From CAZKUN01 sp964555935 (GTDB lineage Bacteria; Armatimonadota; Zipacnadia; Zipacnadales; VGFC01), in assembly GCA_964555935.1 (NCBI GenBank), contig CAZKUN010000051.1:1-43335 (forward strand): 43,335 nt of DNA. Reading direction: 5' to 3'. This document shows positions 1 through 7,685 of the stretch, in pieces (position 1 is the first letter of the stretch; each line of letters begins with the position of its first letter). The translations under genes and the position numbers were made by a program. Below the pieces are notes generated by a model, which saw only the letters and a program-made list of their open reading frames with translations, made no database searches and had not been told where the DNA came from.

Positions 1-4
1 CGAT

Positions 5-37
5 GAAGGGCAGCGGCCTACGAAGCCGCTGCCCTTC
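5..37. terminator. Perfect 13-bp hairpin, terminator-like
   Basis: A 13-nt arm beginning GAAGGGCAGC pairs perfectly with its complement across a 7-nt loop (arms 5-17 and 25-37). There is no clean U-run on the plus side, only ATTCTT a few bases on, so it may be a weak or factor-assisted terminator for a gene that lies left of the window. Confidence 0.5.
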
Positions 38-168
38 GCGATTCTTGGGGTGGGCAGACGCACGAAGCTATTCCGTTTCATCCCCCCGCGACAGTACCCA
101 GCTCACGGCCGTTCGCCTCCCCTTCGCTAATGCGTCAATCAATCCTAGTATGGTTGTTCATATACCTG

Positions 169-197
169 TTGACAACCAATATAGCATATGCTAATGT
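169..197 (+). promoter_or_regulatory. Sigma70-like promoter of the secreted four-gene cassette
   Basis: A consensus -35 box TTGACA (169-174) is followed after exactly 17 nt by TAATGT (192-197), which keeps the key first, second and last -10 bases. The boxes lie in a distinctly AT-rich patch (about 130-215) in otherwise GC-rich DNA. Transcription would start near 204, about 40 nt before the first gene, so this plausibly drives the genes from 243 to 4136. Confidence 0.6.
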
Positions 198-242
198 GCA
201 AATGGAAGAGTTATGGAAAGTGGCGGAAGCGAGGTGTAGCCA

Positions 243-1631
243 ATGCGGACTACGATCGCTGGTCTCGGCCTCAAGCCTAAACGGACGGCAGTCGTGCTGT
301 CGCTGGTGCTCGCGTTCTGCTCTGGCACACACGCGCAGAACTGCGGTCTCGATAGCCTCCTCAACCTCGCTCATCTCCTTGGTCGCGACGTGCCCGCGGA
401 TGTGTCCGAAGATCTCCGGCAGCGTTTCCCCGGTGATCAGGCCTCGATGCTGCAGATCCAGGAAGCGGGAGCATCCCTCGGGCTCGACTTGGTCGGCGTT
501 GCGGCTACACTCGACGAATTGGCAGCATTCCGCGGGCCCAAGATCGCGCACCTCGATGGGCCGGAGCACTTTCTGGTGCTCGCCCATCTGTCGCCCGAGT
601 GGGCTCAAGTATGGGAGGGGCGGTCCGTTGCCGTCGCCGACCGGGCGGACGTCGCCGAGCGGTTCATGGGCAACTGTCTCGTGGTCCGCCCGACAGACCC
701 GGCCGAGGGTGAACCCGTCCTCCATCTCGCGGACTTCCACCATGAATTCGGTCTAACGGGCGTAGGCCAGACTGTTAGTCACACGTTTGGTGTCCGCAAC
801 ACGGGGGCTGCGGACCTCGTGCTGCGTGAGCGGGCGTCGAACTGTCGCGGGTTGGACGTCACCGTCGCTCCGGAAGTCATACCACCGGGGGGCTCAGGCG
901 AGGTGACGGCGCGCCTCGCCGTCGACCAGGGCGGCCCACTGACGATCAGCGCGGCGTTGCTCTCCAACGACCCCTGGTGTCCGGTCACATACATCACCAT
1001 GCATGGCGCTGCCCCCCACGATCTGGAGGTCGATCCAGACAGACTTATCATCACCGGCACGCTCGACCCGCCATCCACGAGCCACCTCCGGGTCATGGGC
1101 CCGCCCGACATGGACCTCACGGGGGCGTCCATCGAGGGAGAGCGGCTCGCCGTGCAACTGGGTGAGCCCACGATCGACGCCAGAGGGCGTCGATGCTGGG
1201 TTCTCACCGTGTCGACGACCGACCAGACTTCGCCGGGCAACCTCACGACACGGTTGCTTGTAGAGACGACGCATCCGGAGCGACCGCACATCGCCGTGCC
1301 CCTTTCCGCGCGATTGCGAGGCCCCGTCAACGTCCAGCCACCAACCGCGTTCTTCGGTTTTGTGCCGTTGAGCGTCGAGCGCACCATCCAAGTGGTGTTG
1401 AGTGCGGGGGAACGCGCCCCGTTCGGCGTGCGAAGCGTCGAGTGCGACCACCCCGATGTGACGGTCGGCGAGCCGGAGCAATGGGGCCCGACATGGCGCG
1501 TCGCCGTCGCTCTGCGTAGCGCCGAGATAGGGATTGTGGAGACCGAACTCGTGGTGACCACCGACCTGCCCACTCGCGGGACGGTCCGCGTGCCGGTCTA
1601 CGGACATGTCGGCGCGGGCCTGGGCGGCTAA
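243..1631 (+). CDS. Secreted C39-peptidase-like protein with DUF1573 domain
   Basis: This 462-residue protein has an N-terminal signal peptide (basic residues, hydrophobic 16-26, cleavage near the Ala-Gln at 31-32). Residues about 33-148 resemble a stand-alone peptidase C39 domain: NCGLDSL carries the likely nucleophile Cys34, and HFLVL the likely His109. Where family members usually have Asp about 16 residues after the His there is a Glu (VWEG), so activity is uncertain. Residues about 160-258 match DUF1573 (HHEFGLTGVGQ, then VRNTG), an Ig-like extracytoplasmic domain, and a further related beta-rich region follows. C39 domains normally sit inside ABC exporters and cut double-glycine leaders; here the domain would act outside the membrane. 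The GAGGTG box 6 nt upstream supports the chosen ATG. The next gene encodes a plausible substrate. Confidence 0.8.
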   Translation: MRTTIAGLGLKPKRTAVVLSLVLAFCSGTHAQNCGLDSLLNLAHLLGRDVPADVSEDLRQRFPGDQASMLQIQEAGASLGLDLVGVAATLDELAAFRGPKIAHLDGPEHFLVLAHLSPEWAQVWEGRSVAVADRADVAERFMGNCLVVRPTDPAEGEPVLHLADFHHEFGLTGVGQTVSHTFGVRNTGAADLVLRERASNCRGLDVTVAPEVIPPGGSGEVTARLAVDQGGPLTISAALLSNDPWCPVTYITMHGAAPHDLEVDPDRLIITGTLDPPSTSHLRVMGPPDMDLTGASIEGERLAVQLGEPTIDARGRRCWVLTVSTTDQTSPGNLTTRLLVETTHPERPHIAVPLSARLRGPVNVQPPTAFFGFVPLSVERTIQVVLSAGERAPFGVRSVECDHPDVTVGEPEQWGPTWRVAVALRSAEIGIVETELVVTTDLPTRGTVRVPVYGHVGAGLGG

Positions 1632-1706
1632 GCGTATGGCAGGCCGCGGTGGGCACCCGCGTGCTTTCAGTTGGACAACCGACAGAATGAAGGGGGATGG
1701 GTCAAG

Positions 1707-2105
1707 ATGCGAAAGACAGTCTGCGTTGGGATCCTCACACTGATGGTGTTCGTGGGAACTGGTCTGGCGGCGGACGCGGCGTCGTTCCTGACGGTCCCGG
1801 AGATGGCACAGATCCGCGGAGGCGACGACCTCGACACCTGCAGCGAGCCTACCTACAAGTGCGCGCAGGATCAGGCATGTCAGCAGGGCTCCATGATCTG
1901 CTATGCATACCAAGGCAATCTGGAGTATCGTTGCATCGCGGGCGACCGCACAGGATGTGAGCTGTCTCAGAACGGCGAGCCGTGCTTCTGGGAGAGGCGG
2001 ATGCCCAACCCGCCAATGAATCCGTGCCCTACGACTTACCAAAACTGCGGGGTCGAGATACCCCACGGCGCGGCGAATGACGGATGCCATGACGACGCGG
2101 AATGA
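1707..2105 (+). CDS. Small secreted cysteine-rich protein with double-glycine-leader-like motif
   Basis: I do not recognise the family. The 132-residue product starts with a Sec-type signal peptide (hydrophobic 7-21, small residues 21-26). Directly after it comes LTVPEMAQIRGG (28-39), which matches the LSxxExxxIxGG consensus of double-glycine leaders cleaved by C39 peptidases. The remaining 93 residues contain ten cysteines (45, 52, 58, 65, 76, 84, 93, 107, 114, 127), an even number that fits a disulfide-rich exported product. The ATG was chosen because AAGGGGG lies 9-15 nt upstream; an in-frame TTG 36 nt earlier would bury the signal peptide. The neighbouring C39-like genes suggest that this is a processed precursor, but that is inference. 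Confidence 0.75.
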   Translation: MRKTVCVGILTLMVFVGTGLAADAASFLTVPEMAQIRGGDDLDTCSEPTYKCAQDQACQQGSMICYAYQGNLEYRCIAGDRTGCELSQNGEPCFWERRMPNPPMNPCPTTYQNCGVEIPHGAANDGCHDDAE

Positions 2106-2206
2106 TGACTCGGGCATCGCCGTGGGTCGTCCGCGTCCTCGCAGGACGCGTCCGCTCGGCGGGACGCGGGCGACCCGGCCCATCAGCAGACCTCTGGAGG
2201 TGCCAC

Positions 2207-3384
2207 TTGCGAACCGCGCGTACCTGTGGCTGTGCTGCCGCACTGCTTGGGCTAATCGCCCTCCATCATGCCCACGCTCAGGACGCCTCCCCGGAGGAGG
2301 AGGACATCCTTCGCACGTTGATTACCGGCCTACGGCACCATGAGACGCAGGTGACGTTCGCCGCGGGCGAGGCGCTTGACGAGTGCTTCTTCACGGACGG
2401 GTTCGCCGAGATCATGCGCCCTCCTCTCCAGGGCGATGCCACGCGACCCCCGTGGCCTCCGGGCTCCTACGATCGCGGCGCTTACGTGGTCCGCTTCCGA
2501 CTTGGGGTCGACGACTGGCGCTACGAGGTCCAGCCGCTGGTCTGGCCGGGCGATCCGTGGGACTGGGGATTCGATCCCGACCTGACGCGCAACCGGCGCG
2601 ATGTCTACGATGTGTACCGCCAGGAGGTCTGTCAGGGCGGCGTCATCTACGGGCACGCTCGACAGCGTGGCGCCCCGCCCACGGGCACCATCAGTACGTC
2701 GGACAGCCCACACCCGGGAGTGCTCCACACCCCCTTTGGGGCTTGGCTTGGTCTGGCGCTCACTTGGCAACCGTGGTCGGAGACGATGGCGGACGAGAGG
2801 TTCGGACTCACCGCCGCCTACATGGTGGACTACCTCGGCGAGTGCTACCTCGTCGAGCGCGGGACCAAGGACGGGAACAGCATCGGCGAAACGCGGACCT
2901 GGATCGCTCCAAGAGGGGGGCCTTTGTTGTCCTAAAAGAGGAACGCCTCGAGATATCCCAGGACGACCCCTTCAAGGGCCGGCGGGTCGTCGCCTACTGG
3001 TCCGATTTCCACGAGACCGTGGATGGGTGCTATCTCCCAACGGCCTACCGCACGGACTGGTACATCTACGCAGCAGGCCGGACGAGCCCCTGGGAGTACT
3101 CGCGTCGCGTGACGTTGCTGCAACCTGTCGTGACCGACCCAGCCGAGGCGCGTCGTGACGAGCTACCGATAGGCACGGCGTTGGTCGGGGCGCGGGGCCA
3201 CCAGTTCGGCACTGACTATCCGTCCCGCAAGCGCCTGGCAGAACGCCCGTGGGACCGGGTGTCCGAGTTCCTCGCCGAGCCTCTTCCCCCCGACGACCCG
3301 GCGTTCGCTGAAGAGAACGCCGGGTTCTTGCGACCTCTACAGGGAACCGAGGCGGAATGGCTGGTGGAGAAGCACCGGCTCTAG
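2207..3384 (+). pseudogene. Secreted LolA-like protein, frame broken at a G6 run
   Basis: Two adjacent frames form one protein of about 392 residues. The first runs from a TTG start with a perfectly spaced GGAGG and ends at a stop 14 nt after a run of six G (2915-2920). The second continues as GAFVVLKEERLEI to 3384. One more G, or a -1 slip in the run, would join WIAPRGG to AFVVLKEE without loss. Residues 2-23 form a signal peptide ending HAHA-Q. The alternating short strands (YVVRFRLGVDDWRYE, GETRTWIAP, VAYWSDFHETVDGCYLP) resemble the LolA-like fold common in secreted hypotheticals, but I cannot name a family. The break may be a sequencing error, a real mutation or programmed slippage. Confidence 0.65.
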
Positions 3385-3413
3385 GGTCTACGTCCCCGCA
3401 ACGGGAGGCCAGG

Positions 3414-4136
3414 ATGACGCGCTCTCAAGCCGGCTGGCTGGTGATGATCGCGGTCGCGTTGAGCATGCTCCTCGTTTCCGCGCAGTCGGAGTCGCCCACG
3501 ACAATCCCCTCGATGGGGCGACCGCTGGCTCTCTACCGCAATTCCCACGCCACGGCGGCGGCGTGTTGGCTGGAGTGCGTCGGTCTGCGCAAGGACGGGG
3601 AGTCGGATCGTCTGCTGATCGGCACGGCGGCCATCTTCCTGGAGTTCTGCGAGTGCGACAAGCCGGGGCGGCCCACCACATGGCGCATCCGCGAGGGCTT
3701 GGCCGAGTGGCTGGCGACCCGAGGGTACCGAGTCGAGGCGACGGAGACCGTTCTCCACTCCGACGACGCGGCCGAGCGTGGGACGTTCGATGACTGCACG
3801 CGAGAACTCCAGGCCGGCCGACCGGTGATCCTCACTTATTGCTACGACGCGGCCGCTGTCCGGGGCTTGGGTGAGGCGGCTCGCCGGGCCGGGAGTTGCG
3901 CATCGGTTGTGGCCATTGGGTTTGTCGAGGTCGAAGGGATGCCCTTCCTGATCTGTCACGACGGACTCACAGACGGCCAAGCCGCACCGATCGACGTCGA
4001 TAGCGTTCTCCCCGCCGACATCGGCCTCGCGGAACAGGGAGCTTGGTCCGCCCCAGGCACGTCCATATACCGGTGGGGCGGCAACGCGACCAACATAGTC
4101 ATCACATGCGTCGCACGCCCGGCACCCATCAAGTAG
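3414..4136 (+). CDS. Secreted C39-like fold protein, probably catalytically inactive
   Basis: The 240-residue product has a signal peptide at about 1-25. The mature part follows the layout of C39_2-type papain-like domains: an early Ala-rich helix (NSHATAAACW), a linker to GLAEWLATRGYRVEA, a 'reserve' segment FDDCTRELQAGRPVILTYCY, then a strand CASVVAIGFVEVEG leading to ICHDG. In active relatives the first motif reads like NSCAPTAAA and the strand begins with GH; here these positions appear to be His and Ser. This suggests a binding or scaffold pseudo-enzyme, unless the nearby Cys takes over. GGGAGGCCAGG just upstream supports the ATG. It is the last gene of the four-gene secreted cassette. 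Confidence 0.65.
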   Translation: MTRSQAGWLVMIAVALSMLLVSAQSESPTTIPSMGRPLALYRNSHATAAACWLECVGLRKDGESDRLLIGTAAIFLEFCECDKPGRPTTWRIREGLAEWLATRGYRVEATETVLHSDDAAERGTFDDCTRELQAGRPVILTYCYDAAAVRGLGEAARRAGSCASVVAIGFVEVEGMPFLICHDGLTDGQAAPIDVDSVLPADIGLAEQGAWSAPGTSIYRWGGNATNIVITCVARPAPIK

Positions 4137-4139
4137 CCG

Positions 4140-4430
4140 TCACCTCCACTCGGCACCGAACTCAGCGACGGGGACCCGCGAGTCGACCCAGTCGGGCTTC
4201 CACTCGTGGTTGGTCGAGGTGACTTCGATCTCGTAGCGGGCCTGGCCGTCCGCTTCCCACGCAAACTCGGGGCAAGGATCGTCCACGGTAGCAGGAGACG
4301 CGCGCCACTCGCAGACGAGGTTGGTGGGGGCGGGCGGCTGGGTGACGCCGGACGTGGTGAGGAGGCAGATGAGTGAGAGCATGGAGAGAGATTCAGCGCG
4401 CGCCCGACGGACACCTACACGCAGGAACAC
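4140..4430 (-). pseudogene. Truncated gene for signal peptide plus Fn3-like domain
   Basis: Read on the minus strand, the 96 codons give a hydrophobic export segment (LSMLSLICLLTTSG) followed by PPAPTNLVCEWRASP and PEFAWEADGQARYEIEVTST. That is the start of an Fn3-like domain of the kind found at the front of large secreted proteins and rhamnosidase-like enzymes. The frame stops right after VAEFGAEWR, in mid-domain, 3 nt from the converging gene's stop. No ribosome-binding site is evident at the GTG or at the internal ATG. It looks like the 5' remnant of a larger gene cut by the rearrangement that placed the plus-strand cassette here. A real small exported protein is the alternative. Confidence 0.45.
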
Positions 4431-4510
4431 AACGGCCGGACGCGATCCAACAGACGGGAAGGCCCGCCCGTTCTCGCGACGGTGCGGGCGACGTGGAACG
4501 GGTCCGCACT

Positions 4511-4590
4511 AGAAGAATAGAGTATGTCAGAAGGTGAAACCGATTAGAAACGCAATATTACACTTTATTCGTACAAAAAAAGTAGAGGGG
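4511..4590 (+). promoter_or_regulatory. AT-rich upstream region, probable promoter of the endolysin-like gene
   Basis: About 80 nt are strongly AT-rich compared with the flanks and end in an A7 tract (4575-4581). TATTAC (4556-4561) and TTATTC (4565-4570) are possible -10 boxes, but no good -35 is correctly spaced, so only the region, not exact boxes, is proposed. Confidence 0.35.
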
Positions 4591-4597
4591 GATGACT

Positions 4598-5485
4598 GTG
4601 GCCATCGCGAAATCGGGTCTGTCCACTAAGCTGGCGAAGTTCCTCAAAAGTCAGGGGATGTGCAACGACGGCACCAAGAAAGGGTCGGCTCAGATAGTCT
4701 GCCTTAGGGGCTGCAAGATCAACGACGACGGGAGTCTCTCGGCGCAAGGGGACCCTACAGTCTACACAAACCGATACGAAGACGTCGTGGTCGTGTTCGG
4801 GACGAAGTCAACTGGCTCGAAGTACCTTGAGTGTTTCAGGGCTTCGGCCAAGCCCGGGAAGTACTGGATCGAGCACAGTAGCTACGCAGGATCGAACAGC
4901 GGGTGCCCCACGGTCCAGCCAGGGCAGTATGCGTACGTTCGGGGCAATCACCGCGGCAAGAAAGCAATGCGACAGGCCTATCAGAAGCCGGTCTGCGTTA
5001 TCAGGGATCTCAACCGCAACAGCAGGCTCGAGCCCACGGACAAAGTAGACTACCCGTGGGACACCGGCATTAATATCCACGCGGGTGGCAAGGGCACGTA
5101 TGTCGGCATGAACTCATCCGGCTGTCAGGTTCTGTGGGGCGGCTGGACAGGGACGCCGTGGAAGACGTTCTACAGCCTCATCTATAGGACGGCTGCGGAA
5201 CAGAAGCTCTTCCATTACGCGGTCATGGATTTCCGCTTCTTCGGCAAGTGGCACGACAACCCGGACGAACGCGACACAACTTACGCCCGGCTATACTTCG
5301 GGTCTACCGGGGCAAAGGTCGACGAACTGCAGGAGCTACTGTCGGCCAAGGGCTACTACCCGTCGGCCATGAAAGGCCCCTTCGGCAAGGTGACTGACCA
5401 ATGCCTGAGGCGGTTTCAGAAGTCCGTTGGGCTTCCTCCCGACGGCGCGGTCACGCCGCCGGTGTGGGACGCGCTAAGAGCGTGA
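4598..5485 (+). CDS. L,D-transpeptidase-like domain with C-terminal peptidoglycan-binding domain
   Basis: The 295-residue protein ends in a typical PG_binding_1 domain (about 228-293: LYFGSTGAKVDELQELL, then LRRFQKSVGLPPDGAVTPPVWDAL). The central region carries NIHAGG (His161) and 13 residues later NSSGCQVLWGGW (Ser174, Cys176), the His/SxGC signature of YkuD-like L,D-transpeptidase folds. It is closest in feel to an endolysin-like family whose members read 'GINIHRGG...SxGCQ'. It probably acts on peptidoglycan. No signal peptide or holin gene is seen, so how it reaches the wall is unclear. GTG was preferred because GAGGGG lies 7 nt upstream; the ATG two codons earlier overlaps that box. Confidence 0.7.
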   Translation: MAIAKSGLSTKLAKFLKSQGMCNDGTKKGSAQIVCLRGCKINDDGSLSAQGDPTVYTNRYEDVVVVFGTKSTGSKYLECFRASAKPGKYWIEHSSYAGSNSGCPTVQPGQYAYVRGNHRGKKAMRQAYQKPVCVIRDLNRNSRLEPTDKVDYPWDTGINIHAGGKGTYVGMNSSGCQVLWGGWTGTPWKTFYSLIYRTAAEQKLFHYAVMDFRFFGKWHDNPDERDTTYARLYFGSTGAKVDELQELLSAKGYYPSAMKGPFGKVTDQCLRRFQKSVGLPPDGAVTPPVWDALRA

Positions 5486-5504
5486 GCCGGAACTCCATCC
5501 TCGA

Positions 5505-5550
5505 ACGACCAGACGGCCGGACCTCGCAAGAGGCCCGGCCGTTTGGTCGT
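5505..5550. terminator. Bidirectional terminator between convergent genes
   Basis: ACGACCA (5505-5511) pairs with TGGTCGT (5544-5550), ACGGCCGG (5513-5520) with CCGGCCGT (5535-5542), and CCTC with GAGG around a GCAA tetraloop. This 19-bp interrupted stem lies between the 3' ends of two converging genes and should stop transcription from both sides, although long U-runs are absent. Confidence 0.75.
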
Positions 5551-5565
5551 CTATTGCTCGAGTCG

Positions 5566-6939
5566 CTACTCGGCGGGCGGGAAGTCGACGGACGGGAGGT
5601 GAGTCAGCGCCTCGTCGAGCTTCTCCTGCGAGTATTCGAACGGCGCCAAGTCGTCCGCGAAGTACTTCTCATAGGCCGCCAGGTCGAAGTGGCCGTGGCC
5701 GCTGTAAGCAACCACGATGCACTTCTCCTCCCCCGTCTCCTTGCACTTGAGCGCTTCGTCGATCGCGCCGCGAAGGGCGTGCGAAGTCTCGGGCGCGGGG
5801 AGGAAGCCCTCACTACGGGCGAACTGGACTGCCGCCTCGAAGCACGGGATCTGCTGGAACGCGCGTGGCGCGATGAGACCCTCTTCTACGAGCAACGAAA
5901 GCTGCGGGGAGTCGCCGTGGTAGCGCAGGCCGCCGGCGTGGATTGGCGCCGGGACGAACGTATGGCCGAGCGTGTGCATCTTGACCAGCGGCGTGAGCTG
6001 GGCGGTGTCGCCGAAGTCGTAGTGGTACTTGCCACGGGTGAGCGTCGGGCAGGCCGTCGGCTCGCAGGCGATGATCTCGATGTCGGCGCCCTGGAGCTTG
6101 TCTTTGATGAACGGGAAGGTCAGCCCCGCGAAGTTCGATCCGCCGCCGACGCAACCGACGAGCACGTCCGGCTTCTTCTCACCGGCGATCTCAAGCTGCT
6201 TCTTCGTCTCGAGACCGATGACTGACTGGTGCATGAGCACGTGGTTGAGCACGCTGCCGAGGGAGTATTTGGTGTCATCGCGCGTGGTGGCTTCCTCGAC
6301 GGACTCGGATATGGCAATGCCCAGGCTGCCGGGGGTATCGGGATCCTGCTCAAGGACGGTGCGGCCGGCGTTGGTTTCGGTGCTCGGGGAGGAGACGACG
6401 CTCGCGCCCCAAGTCTCCATCAGCAGGCGCCGGTACGGCTTCTGCTCATAGCTGACCCTGACCATGTAGACCTTGCACTCGATGCCGAAGAGTTGGCACG
6501 CAAAGCTGAGCGCGCTGCCCCACTGGCCCGCGCCGGTTTCGGTCACGATGCGCGTGACGCCCTCTTGCTTGTTGTAGTAGGCCTGGGGGACGGAGGTGTT
6601 GGGCTTGTGGCTTCCGGGCGGGCTGACACTCTCGTTCTTGTAGTAGATGCGCGCCGGGGTCCCGAGGGCTTTCTCCAGTCTGTGGGCGCGGCAGAGCGGC
6701 GACGGGCGCCAGAGCTTGAGAATGTCCTGGATCTCGTCGGGGATGTCAATCCACCGATCCATTGACATCTCCTGCTTGATCAGCTCCATCGGCAACAGCG
6801 GCGCGAGGTCCTCCGGCCCCAGAGGCTGACCTGTGCCCGGATTGAGCGGAGGCGGCAACGGCGCCGGCAGGTCCGGATTGATGTTGTACCACGCTTGCGG
6901 CATCTCGCTCTCGCTCAAGAGAATCTTCGTCTCCGACAT
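5566..6939 (-). CDS. trpB: Tryptophan synthase beta chain, TrpB2 type
   Basis: This PLP enzyme condenses indole with serine to give tryptophan. At 457 residues, with an N-terminal extension of about 80 residues before RPSPLCRAHRLE, it fits the longer TrpB2 class rather than the ~400-residue TrpB1. The PLP lysine is Lys112 in GSHKPNTS, the ETGAGQWG substrate loop spans 134-141, and the phosphate-binding GGGSN is at 265-269. TrpB2 proteins often act without TrpA, possibly salvaging indole, and no trpA or other trp gene is nearby. GGAGG sits 6 nt before the ATG. The gene ends against the strong bidirectional terminator. Confidence 0.95.
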   Translation of the reverse strand: MSETKILLSESEMPQAWYNINPDLPAPLPPPLNPGTGQPLGPEDLAPLLPMELIKQEMSMDRWIDIPDEIQDILKLWRPSPLCRAHRLEKALGTPARIYYKNESVSPPGSHKPNTSVPQAYYNKQEGVTRIVTETGAGQWGSALSFACQLFGIECKVYMVRVSYEQKPYRRLLMETWGASVVSSPSTETNAGRTVLEQDPDTPGSLGIAISESVEEATTRDDTKYSLGSVLNHVLMHQSVIGLETKKQLEIAGEKKPDVLVGCVGGGSNFAGLTFPFIKDKLQGADIEIIACEPTACPTLTRGKYHYDFGDTAQLTPLVKMHTLGHTFVPAPIHAGGLRYHGDSPQLSLLVEEGLIAPRAFQQIPCFEAAVQFARSEGFLPAPETSHALRGAIDEALKCKETGEEKCIVVAYSGHGHFDLAAYEKYFADDLAPFEYSQEKLDEALTHLPSVDFPPAE

Positions 6940-7007
6940 GTAGTGCCTCCGTGAATTTACGCTTCCGTCTTCAATGGCCCGCCCGCTGAGTGCCGTCGGG
7001 ACGCATT

Positions 7008-7550
7008 CTACTCATCACTGCGGCGTCTGTATCTCTTCCGGCGCTTCTGGCGTCTGAGATCGGGATGGGCTTTCATCTCCTCAACCACGTTAAAGACGAT
7101 CGGGCAGTAGAGCACTTTGTCGAGCGTCCCCGCCATGTCATCGAGGATCGGCATATCAAGATACGGGAAGCCGCTGCAGCGGCTTGGGCGGTCTTCGTAG
7201 ATGGTACACATGAGGTTCTTCTGAAACGAGCACGGCTGCTCGCGCAGATACCAGTAGCCGTCGCCGTGCTTCTCGGTATACTGCTTGTTGAACTCATCGG
7301 TCGTCATGCCGAGTGCCTTCGCAACCTGGGCGCAGTCGTGCCCGGTGAGTTGGAGTTGCATCCCCGCACAGCAGTTGCCGCAGTCTCTGCAATCGATCTC
7401 GGCCCAGACACGCTCGGAAAGCTCCTGTTGCAGCGCCATGACTTGGCGCTTTGTCCAGGAGTGGCGGTACTTGAGCCAGCGGAGGAAGTTCCGGTTGTCC
7501 TTCTCGCGCCGTTGCGCGAGCCGGTAAATTCTCTTGAGGTCCGCCTCCAT
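7008..7550 (-). CDS. YkgJ-family cysteine-cluster protein
   Basis: The 180-residue protein carries the YkgJ/UPF0153 metal-binding signature: CRDCGNCC (Cys54, 57, 60, 61), then Cys73, PCSF (Cys107), MCTIYEDRPSRCSGFPY (Cys115, Cys125). The family probably chelates Zn or Fe-S; its biochemical role is not settled. The C-terminus is a very basic tail (RRQKRRKRYRRRS), which may contact nucleic acid. The ATG is preferred over an adjacent TTG because GGAG lies 6 nt upstream. It is separated from TrpB2 by 68 nt and from the next upstream gene by 135 nt that hold no feature I can support. Confidence 0.85.
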   Translation of the reverse strand: MEADLKRIYRLAQRREKDNRNFLRWLKYRHSWTKRQVMALQQELSERVWAEIDCRDCGNCCAGMQLQLTGHDCAQVAKALGMTTDEFNKQYTEKHGDGYWYLREQPCSFQKNLMCTIYEDRPSRCSGFPYLDMPILDDMAGTLDKVLYCPIVFNVVEEMKAHPDLRRQKRRKRYRRRSDE

Positions 7551-7685
7551 CAAGTTCTCCAGTCGTCGGGCCGCGCGTGTCGGTCCACAAGCCCTGGCAC
7601 GTCTTCACGCGTCGATAGATCGCGTGAGTAAGCAACGGGATTCGCTCTGGGGACACAGACGACCTGCGTGGGGGAACCGACCGGG

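Noticed and set aside
243..4136. Classical RiPP or bacteriocin cluster
   Set aside because: No lanthionine synthetase, radical-SAM enzyme or ABC exporter is present; the genes all encode Sec-type exported proteins.
4598..5485. Prophage lysis gene
   Set aside because: No holin, structural, integrase or other phage gene lies anywhere in the window.
5566..6225. Plus-strand frame reading through the terminator into the trpB region
   Set aside because: It is antisense to the well-supported trpB gene and shows no family features.
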